A stretch of DNA of 48,420 bases from Alcanivorax sp. (GTDB taxonomy: Bacteria > Pseudomonadota > Gammaproteobacteria > Pseudomonadales > Alcanivoracaceae). Of the stretch, positions 35,115-43,012 are shown piece after piece. The translations under genes and the position numbers were made by a program. The DNA is taken from positions 1-48,420 of the forward strand of contig PNLU01000014.1 of assembly GCA_013823245.1 (NCBI GenBank), in the 5' to 3' direction. The notes beneath the pieces were generated by a model, which searched no databases, had not been told where the DNA came from, and saw nothing but the letters and a program-made list of their open reading frames with translations. Within the stretch, counting starts at the first letter, position 1. The number at the start of each line of letters is the position of its first letter.

Positions 35115-35677
35115 GCGGAGGCCACCTTTTTCGGCGGACCAGGGTAGCCGGTGCTGCGGGCACCCTCCCCGGTCAGGTACCAGGCCCAGGCCAGGGGCTG
35201 ATGGATGGCGCGCAGCGCCAGCCGTGCCAGGCCATTATCCCGTTGCGACCAATGGGCAACCGTTTGTGTCAGGGTGTCGATATCCTGGCGGTGGAAAGCG
35301 CGCCAGGTGCCGGTGAAAAACCAGCGGGCCGGGCCGATACGCAGGGCATCAAGCAACTGGAACAGGTCAGCGCGGGCACCTGCGGCGGCGCTGTCCAGCA
35401 GCAGGTCCATGTGTTTCAACGCTTGCTCGATATTGTCGTCGGTGGCAACAAAGGCACCCGCCAGCAATACCGGCACCAGCGGGCGCAACAGCGCAAGATC
35501 GCTGTCGCGCAGGTGCAGGAACCCGGTTGCCGGGGTGCTGGTGCGGCTGCAACCGCTGACACCGGCCAGGGTGGCGCCGGACGCCACGACAGCCGAACCC
35601 ACCATGGAAAAACGGATGAAGTCCCGGCGGCTTACGCCGCCGGGCACCGGCACCTGGCCGGCCTTCTGCGCGTCCAT
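35111..35677 (-). CDS. Tat-exported small partner protein of the GMC oxidoreductase
   Basis: The 188-residue protein has a twin-arginine signal (SRRDFIRFSMVGSAVVASG, about residues 16-34) ending in the lipobox-like GVSGC, so it may be a Tat-exported lipoprotein. The rest is alpha-helical and ends in WYLTGEGARSTGYPGPP, a motif like that of gluconate 2-dehydrogenase subunit 3 proteins, which pair with GMC subunits. The GMC protein lacks its own signal, so co-export bound to this subunit is plausible, as proposed for the gluconate dehydrogenase family. It is 7 bases after the aldehyde dehydrogenase gene and overlaps the GMC gene. Confidence 0.75.
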
Positions 35678-35684
35678 GGCGAGA

Positions 35685-37127
35685 TCACTTCATCAGGTAC
35701 TTGTAAATGAAGCGATGCATGCCGCGGCCGAAGGGCGGCAGGATATTCCGGGTGGCGTTCATGCGACCCTTGCGGAACACCCCCTTGGCCTTGCTGAAGG
35801 TATAGAAGCCTTCCGGGCCGTGGTAGTGACCCATGCCGGAATCGCCGACCCCGCCGAACGGCAGATCATCGATGCCCACATGGCTCATGGTGTCGTTCAG
35901 GCAGACACCGCCGGAGTGAGTGTTGTTGAGCACGTACTGGGCGCGTTCGCTGTTCCAGTCGAAGTAGTACAGCGCCAACGGGCGCGGCCGATCATTGATG
36001 TAGTCGATGGCCTGGTCGAGGTTGTCATAGGGCTGCACAATCATCAGCGGGCCAAAGATTTCATCCTGGGCAATCTTCATGTCATCGGTGACATCCAGCA
36101 CCAGCGTGAACGGCATCTTGCGCGTGTTGCTGAAATCTTCATTGGCAGGATTGATCTCGACGATGCGCGCGCCCTTGGCCCGGGCGTCCTCGACATAGCC
36201 GCTCAGGCGCTTGTGCTGCCGGTCGTTGATGACGCTGGTGACGTCCGGGTTACTGACGATGCTCGGGTACATCTGTGTCACTTGGGCGCGGAAGGCGTCG
36301 ATGAATTCATCGACCCGGTTGCGCGGACACATCACATAGTCCGGTGCGACACAGGTCTGGCCGGCATTGAAGCACTTGCCGAAGGCAATACGCTCCACGG
36401 CGTCCTTCATCGGGAAGTCGGCGCCGATGATGGTCGGGCTCTTGCCGCCCAGTTCCAGTGTTACGGGCGTGAGGTTTTCCGCGGCGGCACGCATGATGTG
36501 GCGACCCACGGACGTGGAGCCGGTGAACAGCAGATGATCGAACGGCAGGCGCGAGAAGGCCGCACCGACTTCGACCTCGCCATTGACCACGACCACATGC
36601 TCGTCGCCAAAGGTTTTCGCCACCAGCTGCTGCAACAGCTCACCGATATGCGGTGTCGATTCGCTCATCTTGATCATCACCCGGTTGCCGGCGGCCAGCG
36701 CAGCCAGCAGCGGCCCGATGGCCAGATAGACCGGATAGTTCCAGGGCACGATCACCCCGACAACGCCCAGCGGCTGGTAGACGACGCTGGAGGCACCGGG
36801 AAAGCCCATGCTGCCGGAGGCGCGCTTCTGCGGTTTCATCAGCTTGCGCACGCGCTTGCTGTAATACTTGATCCCTTCCAGGCTGGTCAGGATTTCTGCG
36901 ATGCGGGTTTCGTCCGCCGAGCGACCGCCGAAGTCCTTGTTCAGGGCCTCGATAATGGCGTCGATGTTATCCAGCAACATCGGCTTGATGCGCTTGAGGT
37001 GCTCGATGCGCTCTTCAGCCGTGGGGTAAGGGTGACGGCGAAAGGCAGCACGTTGCGCGTCAAACAGAGTGCGGAGCTGGGCCAGCTCGGCTTCGGGGGT
37101 ATGCAGTGACTTCACTTCGGCGACCAT
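35685..37127 (-). CDS. Aldehyde dehydrogenase, coniferyl-aldehyde/fatty-aldehyde type (CalB-like)
   Basis: This 480-residue NAD(P)-dependent aldehyde dehydrogenase has VGVIVPWNYPVYLAIGPLLA, the FTGSTSVGRHIM nucleotide segment, the general-base Glu in TLELGGKSP, and catalytic Cys in FNAGQTCVAPDYVM. DEIFGPLM and the C-terminal HSGGVCLNDTMSHVG and PFGGVGDSGMG blocks are typical of class-3-like enzymes such as CalB, which lack an N-terminal extension and end in a short membrane-seeking tail (here GMHRFIYKYLMK). It is first in the operon with the Tat protein and GMC genes and is divergent from tetR, sharing a palindromic operator. The exact aldehyde is not known. Confidence 0.88.
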   Translation of the reverse strand: MVAEVKSLHTPEAELAQLRTLFDAQRAAFRRHPYPTAEERIEHLKRIKPMLLDNIDAIIEALNKDFGGRSADETRIAEILTSLEGIKYYSKRVRKLMKPQKRASGSMGFPGASSVVYQPLGVVGVIVPWNYPVYLAIGPLLAALAAGNRVMIKMSESTPHIGELLQQLVAKTFGDEHVVVVNGEVEVGAAFSRLPFDHLLFTGSTSVGRHIMRAAAENLTPVTLELGGKSPTIIGADFPMKDAVERIAFGKCFNAGQTCVAPDYVMCPRNRVDEFIDAFRAQVTQMYPSIVSNPDVTSVINDRQHKRLSGYVEDARAKGARIVEINPANEDFSNTRKMPFTLVLDVTDDMKIAQDEIFGPLMIVQPYDNLDQAIDYINDRPRPLALYYFDWNSERAQYVLNNTHSGGVCLNDTMSHVGIDDLPFGGVGDSGMGHYHGPEGFYTFSKAKGVFRKGRMNATRNILPPFGRGMHRFIYKYLMK

Positions 37128-37158
37128 GATCGCGCCTCCCTGGGTTTGTTATCATCAG

Positions 37159-37196
37159 TTGTCATCGATTCTTAGAGTAATTACTCTAACTGTCAA
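37159..37196. promoter_or_regulatory. Divergent promoters with an 18-bp perfect palindrome (TetR operator)
   Basis: TTAGAGTAATTACTCTAA (37172-37189) is a perfect palindrome. On the minus strand TTGACA (37191-37196) and AAGAAT (37168-37173) are 17 bases apart and the palindrome fills the spacer. On the plus strand TTGTCA (37159-37164) and TACTCT (37182-37187) are also 17 apart and overlap it. A TetR dimer bound here would block both the aldehyde dehydrogenase operon and its own gene. Confidence 0.75.
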
Positions 37197-37219
37197 TCCG
37201 CTTATTGTATTGGCCTGAT

Positions 37220-37897
37220 ATGACCGGAACCCGGGAACGCATCCTCGACACCAGCCTGGCGCTGTTCAATGAACAGGGCGAGCGCAACGTCACCACCAAC
37301 CACATCGCGGAGGCCCTGGGCATCAGCCCCGGCAATCTCTACTACCACTTCCGCAACAAGGCACAGATCGTGTTCAGTCTGTTCGAGCGCTATGAAGCGC
37401 TGGTCACCGGGTTTCTGAGTGTGCCGGAGGGGCGGCCGCTGACCTGGGAAGACAAGATCGGTTACTTCGAGGCTATCCTGCAGAGCATGTGGGGGGCGCG
37501 CTTCTTCCACAGGGATCTCGGGCACCTGCTGAATCAGGACCCGCACCTGCGTGAGCGCTATGGCCAGTTCGTACGCCAGAGCATGGATCGCGGCCTGACG
37601 GTTTATGAAGGGCTGCGTGCTGCGGGGATGGTCGAGGCCAGTGACGAAACGCTGCGAGCGCTGCTGGTGAACACCTGGGTGCTGGCGGCGTCCTGGGCGA
37701 GTTTCGTTCACAGCCTGGTGCCGCCGGATCGTCAGAGCGCGGCGCTGGACAAGACACTGCTGAGCCAGGGGATCTACCAGATCATCTGCCTGGAGGCGCC
37801 GTACCTGCGTGGTGAGGCCGCGGCGCATCTGGATGACATGAAGGCCCGTTACCGGGTGGGTAACGGCGATACACTGGACCTGCTTTTCACGTCATGA
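37220..37897 (+). CDS. TetR family repressor of the aldehyde dehydrogenase-GMC operon
   Basis: The 225-residue protein has an N-terminal TetR helix-turn-helix (TRERILDTSLALFNEQGERN and TTNHIAEALGISPGNLYYHF, about residues 4-44) and an all-helical ligand domain with Trp, Phe and His residues suited to a hydrophobic effector. It is divergent from the operon and the palindrome in between is its probable operator; the natural effector may be a fatty aldehyde or acyl compound (inference). An in-frame TTG at 37205 is possible but the ATG begins the usual TetR N-terminus. No clear Shine-Dalgarno is visible. The last 49 bases overlap the convergent hydrolase gene. Confidence 0.88.
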   Translation: MTGTRERILDTSLALFNEQGERNVTTNHIAEALGISPGNLYYHFRNKAQIVFSLFERYEALVTGFLSVPEGRPLTWEDKIGYFEAILQSMWGARFFHRDLGHLLNQDPHLRERYGQFVRQSMDRGLTVYEGLRAAGMVEASDETLRALLVNTWVLAASWASFVHSLVPPDRQSAALDKTLLSQGIYQIICLEAPYLRGEAAAHLDDMKARYRVGNGDTLDLLFTS

Positions 37898-38901
37898 ACG
37901 GGCTGGCCGAGCCACGGGGCGAGGAAAGCCGGTATCCGTGACTCCAGCCAGTAGTCGGGCGAGCCAGGCGACCCTGCCACGAAACCGACATGGCCACCGT
38001 GGGCGCTGACCTCCAGCGAGACCGCGCTGCTCACCAGTGAAGCTGGCGGAATGACCTCAGGTACCATGAAGGGATCATCTTCCGCATGCAGAATCAGCGT
38101 CGGCACCTGGATACGGTCCAGCTTGGGCCCCGCGCTGCATCGGGAATAGTAATCGCTGGCATCCCGGAACCCGTGCAAGGGGGCAACGACGCGATCATCA
38201 AACTGGCGAAAGGTGCGAATGCCCCCAAGCGGACCGAGCTGCTTCAGCCTGTGGGCCTCATGGGGCGACTGGGTTTTGAGTTTCTCGTATTTCTGTTGCA
38301 ACTGCGTCAGGAGCTCGCCCAGCAGTCGGTTGCGATACACCCGGGACAGACCGCGATCCAGCTGTGTAGAGCAGGGCGCCAGCTGCAGAGGCACTGATAC
38401 CGCCACGGCAGCGGCGACACTGCGTGCCGGGCGTTCGGCCAGATAATTCAGCAACCGGCTGCCGCCGAGGGAATAGCCGACCAGCAACACTTTGCCGCCG
38501 TCATGGCGCTCGGTCAGCGCATTGATGACGTCAGCCACATCCCGGGTCTCACCGGCATGATAGATATCGGCGCGATCGTTGTGGCGGTGGGCGGTGCCGC
38601 GCGCATTCATCACCACACTGGTGACGCCCATCTCGGCCAGCCGGGCCTGCAAGCCCCGGGCGTAATGCGAGTCGTAGCAACCGGACAGCCCATGCAGGAT
38701 CAGCACCACCGGCCGTCCGGCTCCGGGTGTCGGGCCTGCCCAGGTCAGCCACAGATGATCGCCGTCGCGGAGGATGAATTTTTCGTCGTGCCGGGGTAGC
38801 GGGGTCGGGCGGCGCCACAGGGGGCCCCACACCGTCTGAAGATGTCGCGAGCGCATCAGAGGGTGGGGGCGGAACGGTTCAGTCGCTGAATTGCTCATCA
38901 A
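37849..38901 (-). CDS. YheT-family alpha/beta hydrolase
   Basis: The 350-residue hydrolase begins with the family segment FRPHPLMRSRHLQTVWGPLW. It shows the oxyanion motif ILHGLSGCYDSHYARGL, the conserved MNARGTAHRHNDRADIYHAG block, the nucleophile Ser144 in GYSLGG, the acid in HAEDDPFMV and the His in AHGGHVGF. YheT/EMB8-type enzymes are esterases of poorly known substrate. It overlaps the previous gene by 23 bases (20 if the second ATG is used), suggesting coupled translation, and its C-terminal 16 codons are antisense to tetR. The tetR-neighbouring position is kept in Pseudomonas as I recall. Confidence 0.88.
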   Translation of the reverse strand: MMSNSATEPFRPHPLMRSRHLQTVWGPLWRRPTPLPRHDEKFILRDGDHLWLTWAGPTPGAGRPVVLILHGLSGCYDSHYARGLQARLAEMGVTSVVMNARGTAHRHNDRADIYHAGETRDVADVINALTERHDGGKVLLVGYSLGGSRLLNYLAERPARSVAAAVAVSVPLQLAPCSTQLDRGLSRVYRNRLLGELLTQLQQKYEKLKTQSPHEAHRLKQLGPLGGIRTFRQFDDRVVAPLHGFRDASDYYSRCSAGPKLDRIQVPTLILHAEDDPFMVPEVIPPASLVSSAVSLEVSAHGGHVGFVAGSPGSPDYWLESRIPAFLAPWLGQPVHDVKSRSSVSPLPTR

Positions 38902-39673
38902 AAAACAGGTTCATGTGGGCAAAGGCGCGCTGCGCCACTTGCGGGTGATACTGCGCTTCACCGGGCAGGTTTGCGGTCGGGTCGGTGAAAGAATGCACCG
39001 CGCCGCCGTAGCTGATCAACTGCCAGTCCACAGCGGCGGCACGCATTTCTGCCTCGAAGGCCTGTACCTGCTCCGCCGGGACATAGGGATCGTCGGCGCC
39101 GTGCAGCACCAGCACCGGCGTGCGAATGGCCCGGGCATCTGCGGCATCGGGAGTATCCAGATTGCCATGGAACGACACCACACCGCGCACGTCAGCGCCC
39201 GCGCGCGCCAACTCCAGCACCGAGCCACCGCCGAAGCAGAAGCCGATCGCCCCTGGTGCGCCGGCCATCACCGGGACCCGCTCCTGCCCGGCCAGGATTT
39301 CCAGTGCCGCCTGCGCCCGGCGCCGTTGCAGCGCCCGGTCGCCGCGCACGGCCCCTGCGGCGGCGGCCGCTTCCTCCATGTTGGTCGGCCGCGTATCGGT
39401 GCCGTACATGTCGGCCACGAAGACCACGTAGCGGTCGCCGGCTACACGCGCTGCCTTGCGTGCGGCGTCGTCCGTCGGGCCCATCCAGTTGGGCACCATC
39501 AGAAGGGTCGGGCGCGGCGTCGTGATGCTGTCGTCATACACCAGCATGCCTTCGAACGAGCGGCCATCGATGGTGTATGGCCATTTCACAGTCACCATAT
39601 CGGCATGCGCCGCCATGCCAAGCAGCATGGCGGCGCCCGTCAGCAAGGCCCGTTGGGCGATGGAAATGATCAT
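38879..39673 (-). CDS. Exported dienelactone hydrolase family protein
   Basis: The chosen start (ATG at 39673, six bases after GGGAG) gives 264 residues with a signal peptide (MIISIAQRALLTGAAMLLGM, cleavage near AHA-DM). The alpha/beta-hydrolase core has the DLH nucleophile Cys146 in GFCFGGG, Asp in HGADDPYVPAE and His227 in GAVHSF, the Cys-Asp-His triad of this family. Despite the name, exported members rarely act on dienelactones and the substrate is unknown. It lies between a redoxin gene (28 bases) and the yheT-like gene (overlap). Confidence 0.85.
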   Translation of the reverse strand: MIISIAQRALLTGAAMLLGMAAHADMVTVKWPYTIDGRSFEGMLVYDDSITTPRPTLLMVPNWMGPTDDAARKAARVAGDRYVVFVADMYGTDTRPTNMEEAAAAAGAVRGDRALQRRRAQAALEILAGQERVPVMAGAPGAIGFCFGGGSVLELARAGADVRGVVSFHGNLDTPDAADARAIRTPVLVLHGADDPYVPAEQVQAFEAEMRAAAVDWQLISYGGAVHSFTDPTANLPGEAQYHPQVAQRAFAHMNLFFDEQFSD

Positions 39674-39701
39674 GCGGTGCTCCCGGCGTGGTCTCAAGCC
39701 T

Positions 39702-40307
39702 TCAGTATTTCACGGTGCAACCGTAAGGGCGCGTGACGGCAGGATCCGGGGTGTCGCCAGCGAGCACCGCGCGGGCGGCGTTGGCCAGGTAGGGTGTGGC
39801 GCCGGGAATGTCGGCCGGGTCGGCACTGGGGTTGCTGTCGATGCCGCCCATGAAGCGCAGCACGCCTTCGGCATCAATCACGTACATATGCGGGGTGGTG
39901 CGGGCGTCATAGGCACGGCCCATATCGCCACTTTCATCCAGCAGGACGGCGGTCGGCGCAGCATGGCGGTCCCGGGTCAGGGCGTCGGCCTGCTCGGCCG
40001 AGACATGCCCCTGCTTGCCGGGAGCCGAAGAGATCACGGTCAGCCAGACGGCGCCCTCTTCGGTATAGCGGCGCTGCAACGTCTGCATGTTGTCGCTGAC
40101 ATAGTGTTTCTTGACGAACGGGCAATCGTGATTGGTCCACTCCAGAATCACGGTTTGCCCGGCGAAGTCGGACAGGCTGTGAGTCTGTCCGGCGGTGTCG
40201 ACGACTGAAAAGTCCGGGGCGGGCTGGCCCACGCGGGGGGCGGCATGGGCGCTGCCCAGTGCCAGGGCGAGCAGGCCGCCGATCAGAACATGATGCAGGG
40301 ATTTCAT
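39702..40307 (-). CDS. Periplasmic redoxin/thioredoxin-like protein with single catalytic Cys
   Basis: The 201-residue protein has a signal peptide (about residues 1-22) and a redoxin domain: GQPAPDFSVVDTAGQTHSLS, ILEWTNHDCPFVKKHY, VWLTVISSAPGKQGHV and TPHMYVIDAEGVLRFMGGID. The active site keeps one Cys (Cys62, DCPFV) where thioredoxins have CxxC, so it is peroxiredoxin-like. A second Cys near the C-terminus (PYGCTVKY) could resolve it. It lies 32 bases after the DsbD-like gene, and ScsB/DsbD transporters are known in Caulobacter to reduce an envelope peroxiredoxin, so this is the likely partner (inference). Confidence 0.85.
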   Translation of the reverse strand: MKSLHHVLIGGLLALALGSAHAAPRVGQPAPDFSVVDTAGQTHSLSDFAGQTVILEWTNHDCPFVKKHYVSDNMQTLQRRYTEEGAVWLTVISSAPGKQGHVSAEQADALTRDRHAAPTAVLLDESGDMGRAYDARTTPHMYVIDAEGVLRFMGGIDSNPSADPADIPGATPYLANAARAVLAGDTPDPAVTRPYGCTVKY

Positions 40308-40339
40308 GGTGGCGCTCCAGTTATTGAAAGGTTTAAGGG

Positions 40340-42418
40340 TCAGGGTGCTGCGGCGCGGGCGAGCGCATCACGCACCAGCCCGGGTGTCAGGACCTGGGGC
40401 AGTATCTCCGGCTGGCCACCGCCACGGGGATACAGCACATACAATGGCACACCATTGCGACCATAGTGTGCCAGGTACTCGGTAATCGCGGGGTCTTGTC
40501 GTGTCCAGTCCCCCTTCAGGTATGTCACGCCGCCTGCCGTCAAGGCGGCGCGAACGGTGTCCGTGTCCAGCGCCACCCGCTCGTTTGCCAGGCAGGTGAT
40601 GCACCAGTCTGCGGTCATGTTCACCAGTACCGGCTCGCCCGCTTCGCGCAGGGCGGCCAGGCGGTCCGGTGTCCAGACGCCCCCGGCATCGGTATCGGTC
40701 ATCATGCTGGCGGAGGCCTTGAGTTGGCTGGCCTGCCAGAGCGGCCACAGGGCGGCCACCATGATCAGCGCTGCGGCAGTGCGCAGGCGAGGGCGGCCCT
40801 GTTGCTGAGACAGCTGGGACAGGCCCCACAGCCACAGGCCCAGGGCCAGCGCCACCAGCCCGGCGAGCGCCAGTGACAAGCCATCAATGCCGACCTGGCG
40901 GCCCAGCACCCAGAGTAACCAGACACTGGTCAGGAACAGCGGGAAGGCCATCGCCTGGCGGAAGATGCCCATCCAGGGTCCGGGGCGCGGCAGGCGCCGG
41001 GCCAGAGCCGGGACAAAGCCGATCAGCAGGAACGGGAAGGCCAGACCCAGACCCAGCGCGGCGAAAATCCCCAGGGCCACCGGCGCCGGTTGGGTCACGG
41101 CGAAGCCGAGCGCTGTACCCATGAAGGGCGCCGTGCAAGGGCTGGCCACCACCACCGCGAGCACGCCGGTAAAGAAGCTGCCACGCAGGCCGGTATCGCG
41201 GGTCAGGTGTTCGCCGGCGCCCATCCAGCCGGCGCCAAGCTGCACGATGCCGATCAATGCCAGCCCCAGGGCGAACATCAGGTAGGCCAGGCCGCCGACC
41301 ACGAGCGGTGTTTGCAACTGGAAGCCCCAGCCCAGCGCCGCGCCACCCGCGCGCAGAACCAGCAACAGCGCAGCAATGGCCAGAAAACAGACCATTACCC
41401 CGGCGGTGTAGGCCAGGGCATGGGGTCGGTGACCACCATGGCGTGCCAACCCCAGTGCTTTCAGAGACAGCACCGGGAAGACGCAGGGCATCAGGTTCAA
41501 CAGCACGCCGCCCCCGAAGGCCAGCAACAGGGCCAGCAGCACGGTGGTCGAGGTGCCCGGGGGGGCTTCGGCGGGCGGTTCCGGCGGCATTTCAGCGCCG
41601 TCGGTGAGGGTCAGCGCCCAGGCGCCCTCGGCGTCACGCAATACGGCCTCGAACTGCTGTGGCGTGGTGTGGAAGTAGACGTTCAGCGGCTGGCGGATCA
41701 CCAGTTGCCCGTCGTCATTCAGGGTGATGTCCTGCGCTTCGGCGTGTTCCACCAGTTCGGTGTGGCCGGGAAAGAATTGCAGCGGCGGGTTCAGGGTGCG
41801 GTCCGGCGCGACCGTGACTTCCAGCCAGGTGGACTCGATGCTGAAGGTGGCGGGCCAGTCCACCGCCTGGGGCTGGCTGGCGCGGCCGCGCTGGAACAGG
41901 GCGGTGTGGGCAGACAGTTCGGTCAGGTCGCCGACGGGCAATGAGAGGCTGAGTTCGGCATCGCCGGGGATGCATTCGATTTCACACACCAGCCAGCGCG
42001 CATGGGCGCCAAGCGTCAGCGTCTCCCCCGGCGCGATATCCATCGGCAGAGTGATATCGCTGAGCAGCAGGGTTTCACCCTCGAAGCCATAGTTGACCAG
42101 GTGCTCCACCGGCAGTTTTTCCGGCACAGGCCACTGGATAGGTCCAGCTTCCGCGCCCTCCGGCAGGGTCCAGTCGATCCGGGTTTCCAGACCAGAGTCG
42201 CCGGGATTCATCCAGTAGGTATGCCAGCCGTCATCCGGTTGCAGGCGCAGCGCGAGGGTGAGGGTGTCGCCGGGGGCCACGCGTTGGGCATCACTGAACA
42301 GCTCGGCACGGATATGCAGCGCCTCGACCTCGCCGGAGCGGGCCGGATCGGTGTCGCTGTGGGCGGCAAGCGGGGCGAGCCACAGCAGCAGGGGGATCCA
42401 TCGCCATATCTGTGTCAT
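40340..42418 (-). CDS. dsbD: DsbD/ScsB-type membrane thiol:disulfide electron transporter
   Basis: This 692-residue protein carries electrons from cytoplasmic thioredoxin to periplasmic proteins. It has a signal peptide, then a large periplasmic N-terminal domain (HIRAELFSDAQRVAPGDTLT ... DDGWHTYWMNPGDSG) typical of the ScsB branch. The CcdA-like membrane domain shows the two redox Cys in LNLMPCVFPVLSLKA and VVASPCTAPFMG, and the C-terminal thioredoxin domain has TADWCITCLANE (CxxC). The frame is open to 42676, but the ATG at 42418 with GGGAG upstream gives the signal peptide and a 4-base overlap with rsmD. The next gene encodes a redoxin, a likely electron acceptor. ScsB and DsbD cannot be separated by eye with certainty. 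Confidence 0.9.
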   Translation of the reverse strand: MTQIWRWIPLLLWLAPLAAHSDTDPARSGEVEALHIRAELFSDAQRVAPGDTLTLALRLQPDDGWHTYWMNPGDSGLETRIDWTLPEGAEAGPIQWPVPEKLPVEHLVNYGFEGETLLLSDITLPMDIAPGETLTLGAHARWLVCEIECIPGDAELSLSLPVGDLTELSAHTALFQRGRASQPQAVDWPATFSIESTWLEVTVAPDRTLNPPLQFFPGHTELVEHAEAQDITLNDDGQLVIRQPLNVYFHTTPQQFEAVLRDAEGAWALTLTDGAEMPPEPPAEAPPGTSTTVLLALLLAFGGGVLLNLMPCVFPVLSLKALGLARHGGHRPHALAYTAGVMVCFLAIAALLLVLRAGGAALGWGFQLQTPLVVGGLAYLMFALGLALIGIVQLGAGWMGAGEHLTRDTGLRGSFFTGVLAVVVASPCTAPFMGTALGFAVTQPAPVALGIFAALGLGLAFPFLLIGFVPALARRLPRPGPWMGIFRQAMAFPLFLTSVWLLWVLGRQVGIDGLSLALAGLVALALGLWLWGLSQLSQQQGRPRLRTAAALIMVAALWPLWQASQLKASASMMTDTDAGGVWTPDRLAALREAGEPVLVNMTADWCITCLANERVALDTDTVRAALTAGGVTYLKGDWTRQDPAITEYLAHYGRNGVPLYVLYPRGGGQPEILPQVLTPGLVRDALARAAAP

Positions 42419-43002
42419 GCAGGGCTCCCGTTCATGTGGCGGCGATACAGGCAGGCGCGTACGTCTCCGCCGGACTTCTCTTTTTCCAGATGCCAGTTTA
42501 CCGGCACGGTGGGGGCCTGATCGTGACGGCGTGACTCCACGTAGATCAGGGCGTCTCGGCTCAGCCAGCCGCCGCGCTCCAGCGCCTCGCAGGCCGGTGT
42601 GACCAGGCCCAGATCGTAGGGCGGGTCGATGAAGGCGAGATCGAATGGCGCTGGTGGTGCGCCCCCGGCCAGCCACTTCAGCGCATCGGCGCAGGTCACG
42701 TCGATGCGATCATCAAACAGCGGGCGCAGCTGGCGCGCCAGGTCTGCCGCCCGCTCGCGTTTTTTTTCCACCAGCACCGCGCGGGCGGCGCCCCGCGACA
42801 GCGCTTCGGCCCCCAGCACGCCGGAGCCGGCAAACAGGTCCAGCACCTTGCGCTCGCGCAACTCGAACTGCAGCCAGTTGAACAGCGTTTCCCGCATCCG
42901 GTCACCGCTGGGGCGCAGATCGCCGCCCTGGTCGGTGAACTGCAACCGGCGGCCGCGATGCTGGCCGCCGATAATGCGGACACTGCCCTTGCTGATGGTC
43001 AC
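42415..43002 (-). CDS. rsmD: 16S rRNA (guanine966-N2)-methyltransferase RsmD
   Basis: RsmD methylates G966 of 16S rRNA. From a GTG at 43002 (GAGGGG upstream) the 195-residue product starts VTISKGSVRIIGGQHRGRRL. The S-adenosylmethionine motif is VLDLFAGSGVLGAEALSRGA and the catalytic motif is AFIDPPYDLG (DPPY). Without the 43 upstream codons, which overlap the M16 gene, length and N-terminus match the family. It follows the M16 gene by 10 bases and overlaps dsbD by 4. Confidence 0.94.
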   Translation of the reverse strand: MTISKGSVRIIGGQHRGRRLQFTDQGGDLRPSGDRMRETLFNWLQFELRERKVLDLFAGSGVLGAEALSRGAARAVLVEKKRERAADLARQLRPLFDDRIDVTCADALKWLAGGAPPAPFDLAFIDPPYDLGLVTPACEALERGGWLSRDALIYVESRRHDQAPTVPVNWHLEKEKSGGDVRACLYRRHMNGSPA

Positions 43003-43012
43003 GAGCAACCCC

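Noticed and set aside
35205-37109. A 634-codon open frame on the plus strand opposite the aldehyde dehydrogenase gene
   Set aside because: It is the antisense shadow of a gene with intact catalytic motifs; its product is His/Gly/Val-rich without recognisable domains and has no ribosome site. High GC keeps such frames open.
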